Part shown: positions 9,147 to 19,333 of the stretch, in pieces
Layout: every line of letters begins with the position of its first letter
Position numbering within the stretch: position 1 is the first letter of the stretch
Assembly: GCA_015231405.1 (NCBI GenBank)
Contig: JADGBR010000002.1
Coordinates: forward strand, 100,730-133,546
Source of the DNA: Candidatus Omnitrophota bacterium
GTDB lineage: Bacteria; Omnitrophota; Gorgyraeia; Tantalellales; Tantalellaceae
DNA length: 32,817 bases
Direction: 5' to 3'
Notes under the pieces: model-generated
What the model was told of the DNA's origin: nothing
Database searches by the model: none
What the model saw: the letters and a program-made list of their open reading frames with translations, nothing else
Made by a program: the position numbers and the translations under genes

Positions 9147-9467
9147 TCAGAAAGTTACAACTTTGTCGCTCTCCTTAATGATCTCGTACATGTCCTTCAT
9201 GGTATTGATCGGACACATCTCGGTGCCTTCCTGATCACGGGATTTGATGCATGTCCCGCAGGCAAGGATCTTGCCGCCGGATTGCAAAACCTTCTCCGCC
9301 TGTTCAACGGTATTGAATTTATCGGTGCTTATGCTCTGATACTCCACGCCTTTGCCAGCCAAGAACACCTTAACATCGTCCTTCTGCCCAAGCGCAAAGT
9401 TTGCGTAGCGAAGCGCGTTCCAGCTGGTCTCTGCGTCATTGCTTGAAATTATGACTCCTATCTTCAT
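9147..9467 (-). CDS. DsrE-family sulfur-relay-like protein
   Basis: MKIGVIISSNDAETSWNALRYANFALGQKDDVKVFLAGKGVE...ILACGTCIKSR: DsrE-like fold pattern. Confidence 0.8.
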   Translation of the reverse strand: MKIGVIISSNDAETSWNALRYANFALGQKDDVKVFLAGKGVEYQSISTDKFNTVEQAEKVLQSGGKILACGTCIKSRDQEGTEMCPINTMKDMYEIIKESDKVVTF

Positions 9468-10039
9468 TTTACGTTCTCCTTTTTTAACACGATCCCATAA
9501 TGATATGGCTTCAGATCATGCCGGACAGCTCCTATGAACCCACCGCTTTCAGCCCATTCAATACAATCCTCCGGCTTAGGCCGAATATCCATCGAGGGTC
9601 CGCGCGGCGTCTTCGGGTCGTAGTTCCAATGGATAATCCCAAGCTTGCCGTCTCTCCGTAAAATCCGCTTCGCCTCATTAATAAGAACCATCGGATTCTC
9701 AAGATGAAGGATATTGAACAGCATCGCATACTCCACGCTTTCATCCGGCAACCCGGATCCCTCAGCCATGAAATCACGCTTAATAGTTTGCACGTTGCTC
9801 AACGCTTGCTTTTTGGCTTCGTCATCAGTCATGCGGATCATGTCTGGCTCGAGATCCAGCGCATAAATTTTGCCTTTGATGATTCTGGCGGCCGGAATTG
9901 TGAATGTGCCGTAGCCACAACCAAATTCCACTACATCACCTGTTTGGTTATCTATCCCAAGCATGGTCAGAATCTTTGCGGGACTAAAGAATTTCTCCCA
10001 CATTTCGCGTTCGGGCATTCCGCTTTCTCGAACTTTCAT
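9464..10039 (-). CDS. class I SAM-dependent methyltransferase
   Basis: VVEFGCGYGTFTIPAARIIKGKIYALDLEPDMI; ATGA-type overlap with the downstream DsrE-like gene. Confidence 0.88.
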   Translation of the reverse strand: MKVRESGMPEREMWEKFFSPAKILTMLGIDNQTGDVVEFGCGYGTFTIPAARIIKGKIYALDLEPDMIRMTDDEAKKQALSNVQTIKRDFMAEGSGLPDESVEYAMLFNILHLENPMVLINEAKRILRRDGKLGIIHWNYDPKTPRGPSMDIRPKPEDCIEWAESGGFIGAVRHDLKPYHYGIVLKKENVK

Positions 10040-10086
10040 ATCTCACATCCTTTGCCAAAATAAATTTAAAACTCACGTTTCACAAC

Positions 10087-10168
10087 GCCCCAACGACCGC
10101 TTCGGCCAAACTCCTCATCGCGTTACTATAATCCTGCCACCGGCCATCCGAAAGCGCGTAGAAAGTTT
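10087..10168. repeat. 60-bp repeat X copy 2 plus about 20 bp degenerate miaB sequence
   Basis: Aligns with 8485-8566 with no gaps up to the CCGAAAG motif; diverged. Confidence 0.75.
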
Positions 10169-10172
10169 TACA

Positions 10173-12284
10173 CTATAGCTTCAAACTGTGCAACCTAAGA
10201 GAGTTCCCTATTACCGAGACAGAACTGAAACTCATTGCCGCACCGGCAATCATGGGATTCAAAAGTAGCCCTAAGAAGGGATACAATACTCCGGCAGCAA
10301 TAGGAACGCCTATTACATTATAAATAAACGCGAAAAACAGGTTTTGACGAATGTTTCTCATAACTCCCCGGCTAAGCCGCAGCGCCTTAACAATTCCATT
10401 AAGATCTCCCTTAACCAAAGTAATTCCTGCGCTCTCAATTGCCACATCCGTTCCCGTCCCCATAGCAACCCCAACATCCGCTTCAGCCAATGCCGGAGCG
10501 TCATTAATGCCATCCCCTGCCATCATCACCTTTCGGCCTTCGCTCCTTAACTTCTTCACGATCTCTTGCTTACCTTTTGGCTCGAGTCCGGCATAAACGT
10601 CAGCAATGCCTAATTCTTTTGCGATAGCCTTCGCGGTTTTTTCATTATCCCCTGTCAGCATAACAACTTTCAAGCCCATTTTATGTAAAGCAAGAATAGC
10701 ATCGGGGGTTGTTTTCTTTATAGGATCTGCTATCCCGAGTATCCCCGCTATTTTACCATCAACAGCTACCCAGACAACAGTCTCGGCATTCTCTTGAAGC
10801 GCATCAGACTTCTTTTTTAATTCTTCGGGTAAAGCTATTCCATTATCTTCGATAAATTTTTGCTTTCCAAGTAAAACTGCCTTACCATTAACTTTACCTT
10901 TAACCCCTCCGCCTGTAACAGATTGAAAACCGTCGACTGACTCCAATGCATATTCTTTCTCTTTTGCGTGATCAACTACTGAGCGGGCTAACGGATGTTC
11001 ACTAGACTGTTCGATAGAAGCCGCTATACTCAACAATGATCTCTCATCCCAACCATTTGCCGTAACGGTGGCGGTTACCTGGGGCTTTCCCGCTGTTAAA
11101 GTACCTGTTTTGTCCGTAAGAATATGAGTTACTTTTTCACACTTTTCAACCGCCTCAGCGTTTTTGATCAATATTCCTGACTGCGCGCCTTTCCCAACAC
11201 CAACCATAATTGACATCGGTGTTGCCAACCCCAGGGCGCAAGGACAAGCAATGATCAAAACCGAAATAGCACTGATCAGTGCATACGCCAAAGCTGGAGC
11301 CGGTCCAAATATAGACCAGATTATAAAAGCAACGACCGCGCATCCCAAGACGGCAGGAACAAAATACCCAGAAACCTGATCGGCAAGTTTCTGGATAGGA
11401 GCGCGGCTGCGCTGGGCATCAGCTACCATTTTCACAATTTGGGAAAGAAGGGTTTCAGAACCTATTTTTTCAGTATTCATTACAAAAGTTCCGGTCTGAT
11501 TAACGGTCGCACCGATAACCCGATCTCCTTCTTTCTTGGCAACGGGAACCGGTTCACCCGAGATCATTGATTCATCGATCGTACTCTTGCCTTCTGCGAT
11601 AACGCCATCCAGGGGAACTTTCTCTCCCGGACGAACCCGTAATAGATCACCTTTTTGAATTTTATCGATAGAAACATCTTCTTCCTTACCATCTCTAATG
11701 CGGTGCGCTACCTTTGCGGCTAGGCCAAGGAGCACCTTAATCGCTTGACCTGTTCTGCTACGCGCTTTTGCTTCAAGAAGCTGTCCCATAAGCACCAGAA
11801 CCGTAATGACAGCGGCTGCCTCAAAATACAATCCGATTTCACCGTGGTGTTTTAATGACTCTGGAAATATATTCGGAAAAATAATGGCTATCGCGCTAAA
11901 GCCATAAGCCGCCCCAACACCCATAGCGATCAAGGTGAACATATTAAGGCTCTTATTCAAAATAGATTTCCAGGCTTTTATAAAGAAGATACTTCCTGCC
12001 CACAACACAACGGGTGTTGCGAAAACAAACTGCATCCAGCGGGAAAAATTGGACGGAATGAATGCTTTTAGATCGAGAACTGGGATCATTTCACCAAGCG
12101 CTAGGATAAAAACAGGAAGAGCCAGAATCAATCCGATCCAAAATTTCCGCGCGAGCATCCGCGCTTCTTTATCGTCCTCTTCTCCGTCAGAAGCAGTCTT
12201 TGGTTCAAGAGGCATACCACACTTCGGACAGTCGCCGGGTTTATCCTGCTCAATCTCAGGATGCATAGGGCATGTATAGATCAT
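10173..12284 (-). CDS. copper-type heavy-metal P1B ATPase with N-terminal heavy-metal-binding domain
   Basis: [74 protein letters not shown]. Confidence 0.93.
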   Translation of the reverse strand: MIYTCPMHPEIEQDKPGDCPKCGMPLEPKTASDGEEDDKEARMLARKFWIGLILALPVFILALGEMIPVLDLKAFIPSNFSRWMQFVFATPVVLWAGSIFFIKAWKSILNKSLNMFTLIAMGVGAAYGFSAIAIIFPNIFPESLKHHGEIGLYFEAAAVITVLVLMGQLLEAKARSRTGQAIKVLLGLAAKVAHRIRDGKEEDVSIDKIQKGDLLRVRPGEKVPLDGVIAEGKSTIDESMISGEPVPVAKKEGDRVIGATVNQTGTFVMNTEKIGSETLLSQIVKMVADAQRSRAPIQKLADQVSGYFVPAVLGCAVVAFIIWSIFGPAPALAYALISAISVLIIACPCALGLATPMSIMVGVGKGAQSGILIKNAEAVEKCEKVTHILTDKTGTLTAGKPQVTATVTANGWDERSLLSIAASIEQSSEHPLARSVVDHAKEKEYALESVDGFQSVTGGGVKGKVNGKAVLLGKQKFIEDNGIALPEELKKKSDALQENAETVVWVAVDGKIAGILGIADPIKKTTPDAILALHKMGLKVVMLTGDNEKTAKAIAKELGIADVYAGLEPKGKQEIVKKLRSEGRKVMMAGDGINDAPALAEADVGVAMGTGTDVAIESAGITLVKGDLNGIVKALRLSRGVMRNIRQNLFFAFIYNVIGVPIAAGVLYPFLGLLLNPMIAGAAMSFSSVSVIGNSLRLHSLKL

Positions 12285-12347
12285 TTTTCACCCTCCATTT
12301 CAATGCGTATCCGCGGTAAACATTCCGAGAAGCGTTGTTGCAGAAAC

Positions 12348-12563
12348 TCAAGGAGCTTTTCTCTGACTTCGCATCGCAGTTCCCAGGCCGTAGAAGAATC
12401 CGCCGCGCTCATCAGCGTCCCATTCTTTTAATTGTTTATCCATTTTTTCTATAAATTCTTCTTTTTTAACCATTCTTTCCCCGCAACAGCTTTTTACTTC
12501 TTCGCCCGCCTGCGCTTCTCTCATCTCTCCTTTGCCGCATTTCGCACAAACAGATTTAGCCAT
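12348..12563 (-). CDS. small zinc-ribbon-like protein
   Basis: MAKSVCAKCGKGEMREAQAGEEVKSCCGERM: CxxC plus CC pattern. Confidence 0.5.
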   Translation of the reverse strand: MAKSVCAKCGKGEMREAQAGEEVKSCCGERMVKKEEFIEKMDKQLKEWDADERGGFFYGLGTAMRSQRKAP

Positions 12564-12683
12564 ATCGCTTTTTGGCTCACCGCGTCCACACCCAATATTG
12601 CCCTTCCATTTTGTTTTGTCTCATTTTAGCATGAGATAAATAAATGTAAATTGCCCGAATATGCTTTTTACCGACTTTTTTCT

Positions 12684-12728
12684 GCTAAAAACGAAAAGCC
12701 TATGACCGATCAATTCGATCACAGGCTT
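12684..12728 (-). terminator. candidate intrinsic terminator after the xfp/atpD' region
   Basis: Minus strand AAGCCTGTGATCGAATTGATCGGTCATAGGCTTTTCGTTTTT: imperfect hairpin followed by T-rich tract. Confidence 0.5.
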
Positions 12729-12770
12729 CAAAAACCGGGATCCCTCTCGTATGAGCCGAGGGGAAACCCC

Positions 12771-12887
12771 TCCCGCACGCAGAACCGAATTAATCAACGG
12801 CAAATAGGCATCAAATCGTATATCCACAACACTGCCGCGCACCGAAATCACCTCGCCGAGATTCGACGAACTTGTTTTATTTTCCAT
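12771..12887 (-). pseudogene. N-terminal fragment of an F1-ATPase beta subunit (alternative/N-ATPase type)
   Basis: NLGEVISVRGSVVDIRFDAYLPLINSVLRAG matches the AtpD N-terminal beta-barrel pattern; the rest of the 88-aa ORF is unrelated. Confidence 0.7.
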
Positions 12888-12916
12888 GTTTACTCACACC
12901 GATTCCACGTTTCGTC

Positions 12917-15277
12917 TCAACTCCACTTCCAGTTCCTTACTTCCGGCAAATCTAGGCCGTTCTTATCGATATATTGTCTATGTTCTACGAGCTTATCCTG
13001 CAGCATCTGTTTCAGCTTAGCGCCCTTAGCGCCTAACTGCGGCAGCCATTTTATCGCATCCAGCACCAGATGGAATCTGTCGAGGCCGTTTAAAACCGTC
13101 ATGTCGAAATACGTGGTGATAGTGCCTTCTTCCATATAACCGTGAACATGCATGTTTCCATGGTTGGCGCGGCGGTATGTCAGCCGATGAACAAGCGTTG
13201 GATATCCATGGAACGCAAATATTACCGGCTTGTCCTTAGTGAATAATACATCGAAGTCTTGATCGCTCAACCCGTGCGGATGTTGTGTATTCGATTCCAG
13301 CTTCATCAAATCGACAACATTGACCACGCGAATTTCTAGATCGGGCAGATGTTTACGCAAAATTGAAACTGCTGCCATACACTCGAGCGTTGGCACATCG
13401 CCGCAGCAGGCCATCACTACATCCGGTTCCTTGCCTTGATCGCTCGAAGCCCATTGCCATATGCCGATTCCTTTGGTGCAATGTTCAATCGCCTCATCCA
13501 TAGTCAACCATTGAGGCGCCTGGTATTTGCCAGCGATCACAACGTTAACGTAATGCCGGCTCCTCAAACAATGGTCCCCCACCGATAGCAGGCAGTTGGC
13601 GTCGGGCGGAAGGTAAACGCGCACTATAGAGGCTTTTTTATTTACAACATGATCAATAAAACCCGGATCCTGATGAGTGAACCCATTATGCGCTTGCTGC
13701 CAAACATGGGAGGCGAGCAAGTAATTAAGCGAAGCGATTTCCCGCCGCCACGGCAATTCCGCGGTGACTTTCAGCCACTTGGCGTGCTGGTTAAACATCG
13801 AATCAATGATGTGAATAAATGCCTCATAGCAGTTAAACAGTCCATGCCGTCCCGTGAGCAGATATCCCTCGAGCCAACCTTCACATTGATGCTCGCTCAA
13901 CATCTCCATGACCCGGCCATCAGTTGCAAGAAATTCATCGTTCTTTACCGTGCGGGCTTCCCACTGCCGGTTGGTGACTTCAAAAACGCAATTCAACCGG
14001 TTGGAAAGCGTTTCATCAGGACCGAAAATCCGGAAATTTCGTTGCTCCCAATTGAGTTTAATCACATCACGCAGGAACTCTCCGAGCATATGCGCGTCGG
14101 AGGCCTGAACTGATCCTGGCGACGGCACATCCACTGCGTATTTTCGAAAGTCCGGCATAAGCAAATCATGCAGTAATAACCCTCCATTGGCGTGAGGATT
14201 GGCTCCCATCCTTCTCTCGCCCTTAGGTGCCAATTCGGCCAATTCAGGTAAAAGGCGGCCACTCTCGTCAAACAGTTCTTCAGGCTTATAGCTTTTCATC
14301 CAATCTTCAAGAAGCTTTAGATGGCCAGGATGCTCGCGATCAACCGATAGCGGAATCTGATGAGCTCGAAAGGTACCCTCGATCTGTAGTCCGTCGACCA
14401 CTTTCGGTCCAGTCCAACCTTTAGGTGAATTCAAAACGATCATCGGCCAGCGTGGTCGGGTGGCATCATTTTTGCCTCGCGCGCTGCTTTGTATTTTTCG
14501 AATTCCAGTAATGACTTCTTCCAAAGCAGCGGCCATGAGCTGATGCACCTTTTCCGGATCATCCCCTTCCACGAAATAAGGCGTCCAGCCGCAACCTCGC
14601 AAGAATTGCTCCAATTCTTCGTGCTCTATACGGGCTAACACCGTTGGGTTGGCTATTTTATAGCCGTTGAGATGCAAAATCGGAAGCACGGCCCCATCGC
14701 TTATCGGATTCAAAAATTTATTGGAATGCCAAGCAGTCGCCAAAGGACCTGTTTCTGCTTCTCCATCACCGACAACGCACGCAACGACCAGATCAGGATT
14801 GTCGAACGCGGCGCCAAAAGCATGGCTTAGCGAGTACCCTAGTTCTCCGCCCTCGTGAATTGACCCCGGGCACTCCGGAGAAACATGGCTGGAAACACCG
14901 CCAGGAAACGAAAATTGCATAAAAAGCTTTTTCAACCCCGATTCGTTTTGAGTAATGTCTGGATATACTTCGCTGTAAGTGCCTTCAAGATACACATTGC
15001 CCACCAGTGCCGGACCGCCATGGCCTGGGCCGGAAATGTAAATCATATCCAAATCATATTTCTTGATGACCCGGTTCAGATGCACATAAATAAAATTCTG
15101 GCCCGGCGTCGTGCCCCAATGCCCGAGCAGCATCGACTTCACATGTTCCTGCTTTAGCGGTCCCCGAAGTAAAGGATTATCGCGAAGATAAAGTTGTCCG
15201 ACCGAGAGATAGTTAGCGGCACGCCAGTAGGCATCCATCTTGCGGAGCAGTTCCGGTGAAGTAAATTTTGTATCAAT
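12917..15277 (-). CDS. xfp: xylulose-5-phosphate/fructose-6-phosphate phosphoketolase
   Basis: [77 protein letters not shown]. Probable non-ATG start (ATT at 15277); first ATG is at 15238. Confidence 0.95.
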   Translation of the reverse strand: MDTKFTSPELLRKMDAYWRAANYLSVGQLYLRDNPLLRGPLKQEHVKSMLLGHWGTTPGQNFIYVHLNRVIKKYDLDMIYISGPGHGGPALVGNVYLEGTYSEVYPDITQNESGLKKLFMQFSFPGGVSSHVSPECPGSIHEGGELGYSLSHAFGAAFDNPDLVVACVVGDGEAETGPLATAWHSNKFLNPISDGAVLPILHLNGYKIANPTVLARIEHEELEQFLRGCGWTPYFVEGDDPEKVHQLMAAALEEVITGIRKIQSSARGKNDATRPRWPMIVLNSPKGWTGPKVVDGLQIEGTFRAHQIPLSVDREHPGHLKLLEDWMKSYKPEELFDESGRLLPELAELAPKGERRMGANPHANGGLLLHDLLMPDFRKYAVDVPSPGSVQASDAHMLGEFLRDVIKLNWEQRNFRIFGPDETLSNRLNCVFEVTNRQWEARTVKNDEFLATDGRVMEMLSEHQCEGWLEGYLLTGRHGLFNCYEAFIHIIDSMFNQHAKWLKVTAELPWRREIASLNYLLASHVWQQAHNGFTHQDPGFIDHVVNKKASIVRVYLPPDANCLLSVGDHCLRSRHYVNVVIAGKYQAPQWLTMDEAIEHCTKGIGIWQWASSDQGKEPDVVMACCGDVPTLECMAAVSILRKHLPDLEIRVVNVVDLMKLESNTQHPHGLSDQDFDVLFTKDKPVIFAFHGYPTLVHRLTYRRANHGNMHVHGYMEEGTITTYFDMTVLNGLDRFHLVLDAIKWLPQLGAKGAKLKQMLQDKLVEHRQYIDKNGLDLPEVRNWKWS

Positions 15278-15301
15278 GGTTTGATTCTCCTTTGTTTTTT
15301 C

Positions 15302-16420
15302 CTACCCCGATGATTTCTTGGTTAAAGCCGCCATCAGCTTATCGAATGGCTCACTGAATTTCTTGACGCCTTCGTCTTCAAGAGTTTGAGTCACCTTATC
15401 AATGTTAATCCCGAGTTCGGGCAATTGCGCCATTATCAAGTCGGACTCCTTGACATTCTGTTCGAGACTTAATTTCGGATCGCCGTGATCACGATAATCA
15501 TCGATGGTTTCAAGGGGAACCGTGTTTACGGTGTCGGGGCCGATTATCTGTTCAATGTATTTTATATCGCTGTAGTCGGGGTTTTTAGTACTTGTGCTAG
15601 CCCAGAGGAGACGCTGTAGACGAGCGCCTTTATCAGCCAGCTTTTTAAATCTATTGCTGCCAAATATTTCTTTGTAGATTTGATAAGCCGCCTTAGCGCT
15701 CGATATAGCCACTTGTCCATGCGCCTTCTTGGCAATTAACGACTTCTTCTCTCCTGGCTCGAGGAATTTTTCTATCAGCGGGTCCACCAAAGTATCAATA
15801 CGACTTAAGAAGAAACTAGCCACCGAGGCGATATGTTTCACCGCCTTGCCTTGGGCTAGGCGCGCTTCCAGGCCCGCAATGTAAGCTTCCGCAACCTGCC
15901 GATAACGAGGCAATCCAAAGAGCAACGTCACGTTGACATTGATTCCTTCGCTGATAAGTTGCCGGATAGCAGGCAGGCCATCGGACGTCGCCGGGACTTT
16001 AATAAAAACGTTGGGCCTGTTCAGTGCGGCCCACAATCGTCGGGCTTCCACAATGGTACCTTTAGTGTCATGCGCCAGATGGGGGTTGACCTCCAGGCTG
16101 ACATATCCATCTTTGCCGTCAGTTTTTTCATACACAGGCCTGAACTCGTCAGCAGCGTTCTGTACGTCGCGCTGGCTAAGAGCTTCATAGATTGTTTTAA
16201 CATCATTTTTCTTGAGGGCCATATCACGAACGTCTAGGTCGTAAATATTACTTTCCGCCATTGCCTTCTCAAAGATGGATGGGTTCGAGGTCATCCCTCG
16301 CAGACCATCATCCTCGATCAAACGCCGAAGTGCACCGCTTGCGATCAGATCCCGCCGGATGTAGTCGAGCCAAATTGACTGACCGAGCGTTTCCAATTTC
16401 TTCAAAGGGTTGTCTTTCAT
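15302..16420 (-). CDS. tal: transaldolase
   Basis: GQSIWLDYIRRDLIASGALRRLIEDDGLRGMTSNPSIFEKAM; NVFIKVPATSDGLPAIRQLISEGINVNVTLLF. Confidence 0.94.
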   Translation of the reverse strand: MKDNPLKKLETLGQSIWLDYIRRDLIASGALRRLIEDDGLRGMTSNPSIFEKAMAESNIYDLDVRDMALKKNDVKTIYEALSQRDVQNAADEFRPVYEKTDGKDGYVSLEVNPHLAHDTKGTIVEARRLWAALNRPNVFIKVPATSDGLPAIRQLISEGINVNVTLLFGLPRYRQVAEAYIAGLEARLAQGKAVKHIASVASFFLSRIDTLVDPLIEKFLEPGEKKSLIAKKAHGQVAISSAKAAYQIYKEIFGSNRFKKLADKGARLQRLLWASTSTKNPDYSDIKYIEQIIGPDTVNTVPLETIDDYRDHGDPKLSLEQNVKESDLIMAQLPELGINIDKVTQTLEDEGVKKFSEPFDKLMAALTKKSSG

Positions 16421-16875
16421 TATTTTGCCTCCTGTTCCAGCGCTGTGACTTTCGCCAAGCGGCGTTTAAATCGCTCGTTGCCGCTAAATTCAGCTTGAAG
16501 AAATGTTTTAACTAATTCCCAGGCCAACGCATTGCCGACCACGAGGCCGCCAAGACAGATCATGTTCATGTCGTCGTCCTCGGTCCCCTGATGCGCCGAG
16601 AAATTATCATGGATCAGGCACGCCCGCACGCCGGTCACCTTATTGGCGACGACGCACGCACCAACACCACTGCCACATATGGCCACGCCCCGAGTGACGT
16701 CGCCATTCGCAACCGCCCTGGCCAGGGGAACCACAAAATCCGGGTAGTCATCTCCTGTAATCAACTCCTGGGCGCCAAAATCAGTCACCTCATAACCAGC
16801 GGATTTAAGCGCTTCAGTCAGCTGAACTTTCAACTCAAACCCGCCATGGTCCGCAGCTATGCCGATACGCATCAT
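16420..16875 (-). CDS. rpiB: ribose-5-phosphate isomerase B (RpiB/LacAB family)
   Basis: MRIGIAADHGGFELKVQLTEAL...YPDFVVPLARAVANGDVTRGVAICGSGVGACVVANKVTGVRACLIHD. Confidence 0.92.
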   Translation of the reverse strand: MMRIGIAADHGGFELKVQLTEALKSAGYEVTDFGAQELITGDDYPDFVVPLARAVANGDVTRGVAICGSGVGACVVANKVTGVRACLIHDNFSAHQGTEDDDMNMICLGGLVVGNALAWELVKTFLQAEFSGNERFKRRLAKVTALEQEAK

Positions 16876-17091
16876 TTTCCCTCCGCAATTTACGCTTTAA
16901 AACTACAATATTCCCATTATCGGTTATAATAAAACAATACCGGCCGGTACCAATAGGCTGTATCTGCTTTTATTTGACTTTTTTCCCACTACTAACGATT
17001 AAGTCATTTAAAACAAATGTTCTAATTTGTCATAGATCATAATTCGTTTATCTTAATGATAATGTTATTGGTAAAATCAAAGTATGGTCAA

Positions 17092-17107
17092 TTGCACCTA
17101 GGTGTAA
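17092..17107. promoter_or_regulatory. palindromic motif copy 1, upstream of rpiB-tal-xfp
   Basis: TTGCAC-CTAG-GTGTAA; matches TTRYAC-N4-GTRTAA. Confidence 0.6.
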
Positions 17108-17192
17108 TTAGTGATTATGGATGCTTAATGATAGAGAAATGCACCGAATTGCGAGGGGCTACAAACAAAAACCCTATTTCTACACCTTCCAG

Positions 17193-17265
17193 CATCCGTA
17201 TCTAATAAGTCATCCTCATCACTGAGCGATATAACTATCTTTTGCTTTTTCGCCATCATTTACCC
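17193..17265 (-). pseudogene. third miaB 5' fragment (copy C)
   Basis: Minus strand GGGTAAATGATGGCGAAAAAGCAAAAGATAGTTATATCGC...GAGGATGACTTATTAGATACGGATG corresponds to MMAKKQKIVI...DEDDLLDTD of MiaB. Confidence 0.88.
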
Positions 17266-17615
17266 AGCATCATCTGCATTGATATAAAGAACAACAGGAC
17301 GCCGAACATCTTTTTTAATAAAGGCCCCGGCACATACTGCACGAAATGGGCGCCGATGAATCCGCCGAAAAAGAAACCCAAACATACGAAAACGGCGATC
17401 GAAAGGTTCACATTTCCGTTCTGGTAATAACGCAGAGCCGCCAGAAGCCCTACCGGAGCAACCATGATAGCAAGGGTCGTTCCCTGGGCCTGGTGCTGGG
17501 TAAGGCCAAAGAGGTAAACCAGCGCGGGTATAATTATGATGGCTCCGCCTATACCGAAAAGCCCGCCGAATATACCCGCGACAAGACCTAACGCCGCGTA
17601 CAGTGCCTGTGTCAT
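17256..17615 (-). CDS. sulfite exporter TauE/SafE family protein (short form)
   Basis: MTQALYAALGLVAGIFGGLFGIGGAIIIIPALVYLFGLTQHQAQGTTLAIMVAP; start at 17615 preceded by GGAGGGGAGA. Confidence 0.88.
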   Translation of the reverse strand: MTQALYAALGLVAGIFGGLFGIGGAIIIIPALVYLFGLTQHQAQGTTLAIMVAPVGLLAALRYYQNGNVNLSIAVFVCLGFFFGGFIGAHFVQYVPGPLLKKMFGVLLFFISMQMMLGK

Positions 17616-17626
17616 TCTCCCCTCCG

Positions 17627-18064
17627 TCAACCCATGGCGCAAGTTCCGCCGCCAAGCTTTGGTTTGTACAGTTTTTTATTGTAAGGCAACTTCATCAAAA
17701 GCATGCCCATTATACAGCTATCCGTTACGCCCGAGATAGTCCTGACCTGGCGTGACAGAGATACCACGCCCTTTCCCTTAACAACAGGCAACCCTTCTTA
17801 GACAGAATCCTTGCTATGCGCCCGGCTGAATTCAAGCGCGGAACGCACGTTCAATAGCGCGACGCGCTGATCATTCCGGGCCGATGATACGGCCTCTTTC
17901 GGAGAAACCATCTCAAGAAGAGCGGCCTCGCCTTTTTGATTGACGCGGACGATATTGTCTATATTAAAAGGCTTGGGGATAATTTTGGCGCGCATGTTCC
18001 CGGCGAACGTTTCTTTATTGGTTTCTTTTATTTTCGATAAGCCCACGCTTAATCCAGGCAGCAT
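17627..18064 (-). pseudogene. broken ORF of unknown function with an in-frame TAA
   Basis: 88-aa ORF (17798-18064) ending ...SKDSV*, then open in the same frame EGLPVVKGKGVVSLSRQVRTISGVTDSCIMGMLLMKLPYNKKLYKPKLGGGTCAMG* to 17627. Confidence 0.45.
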
Positions 18065-18197
18065 TACTCGGTACCCGGATTAAATTCACAACTTATTGGT
18101 CCCTATTGGTTACTGCTTCCGTATAACCGGCAGCGGCTGCGTTCTGATTCTACCAAAGCTTGACCTGGATTCCAAGAACGCTTACTTCTTTTCTGCC

Positions 18198-18743
18198 CTA
18201 CGGGATATACATCAGGAACAACACAAAAATAATGGATGTAATTATTATATAAACACCCGGATCTATATGGATCAGTTCTGGAACAGTTAGCTTTCCCCTT
18301 TCTCCTATACTTGCCATTTTTATAAATTTTGGAGCTGTCAAGGCATAGACATAGGAACCTATGACCATCCCGAAAATTCCCCAGGCTGCATCCCAGCTTC
18401 CCTGGCCAAGCGCCGCAGCTCCTGTTCCGGGGCAATATCCCCATAATCCGAATCCCACGCCAAATACCAAGCCGCCTATGATATTGTTCGCGTAATGCGT
18501 TGGTTTTATGTGAGGGCGCACCATGCCGAATTTTCCAAGGACGTATATTATTATGCTGCCAACCAGGATCGCGGAAATGATGACGCGGATGACAGTCAAA
18601 TCCGTTAATCGTAAGGCGCCGATCAGTACGTTATAATCTGATACACCGGCTTTATGGAGCAGGAATCCAAAAGCTGTTCCAAATATCAGGCCAGAGGCCC
18701 AATTTCCAGGTTTTCCGGGTGTATCCTGTTTTGCCATCAGCAT
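18198..18743 (-). CDS. YeeE/YedE (DUF6691-type) membrane protein
   Basis: IIGGLVFGVGFGLWGYCPGTGAAALGQGSWDA. Confidence 0.88.
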   Translation of the reverse strand: MLMAKQDTPGKPGNWASGLIFGTAFGFLLHKAGVSDYNVLIGALRLTDLTVIRVIISAILVGSIIIYVLGKFGMVRPHIKPTHYANNIIGGLVFGVGFGLWGYCPGTGAAALGQGSWDAAWGIFGMVIGSYVYALTAPKFIKMASIGERGKLTVPELIHIDPGVYIIITSIIFVLFLMYIP

Positions 18744-18747
18744 TGTT

Positions 18748-19326
18748 TTATCTCCCGAATAACGGGATCGCCACCGCCATTCCCCCGATAAAAAAGAATA
18801 TCATCGCGATCCATGATCCAACCGACAACTGCATTGTGCCGCTAATGCCATGGCCACTGGTGCATCCTCCGGCGATACGGGCCCCAAAGGCCAGAAAGAC
18901 CCCGCCAATAATAGCCGTAATGATCCTTGATGTGCCGCTATCGGCTCCGAAACGCTGTACCCAGGTATCGGGGAGTAATTGTGCATGTATAGTTCCCCCG
19001 GACCAGGCAGCAAGGAAGCCGCCAATAATGACTCCGACAAAAAGCATCACTTCCCATTCAATGATCGGTTTTTTGTTTTTAAAGTATTCCAGGCGTTTGG
19101 TCAGGCCGGGAGCAAAGATCATGCCCAGCATTCCTGAGATCCGGGCATACGCAGTACTGATGCCAAGGGGTTTATCTGAGATCAACACTGTCATAGCAGC
19201 AAGGATACCGATCAATGCACCAGAAACATAGGGAGACCAGTGCTTAGGCATTTGATCAGCGCCCGCCTCAGCGGCAAGCACACAGTCCGGGATACAAAGC
19301 AATATCATTACAACCAATATTTTCAT
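18748..19326 (-). CDS. YeeE/YedE family membrane protein (putative thiosulfate/sulfur transport)
   Basis: FLAFGARIAGGCTSGHGISGTMQLSVGSWIAMIFFFIGGM. Confidence 0.9.
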   Translation of the reverse strand: MKILVVMILLCIPDCVLAAEAGADQMPKHWSPYVSGALIGILAAMTVLISDKPLGISTAYARISGMLGMIFAPGLTKRLEYFKNKKPIIEWEVMLFVGVIIGGFLAAWSGGTIHAQLLPDTWVQRFGADSGTSRIITAIIGGVFLAFGARIAGGCTSGHGISGTMQLSVGSWIAMIFFFIGGMAVAIPLFGR

Positions 19327-19333
19327 AGTTCAC

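Noticed and set aside
7499-12284. Complete transposon carrying metal-resistance genes
   Set aside because: No transposase, integrase or terminal inverted repeats seen; only direct miaB-fragment repeats and REP-like hairpins.
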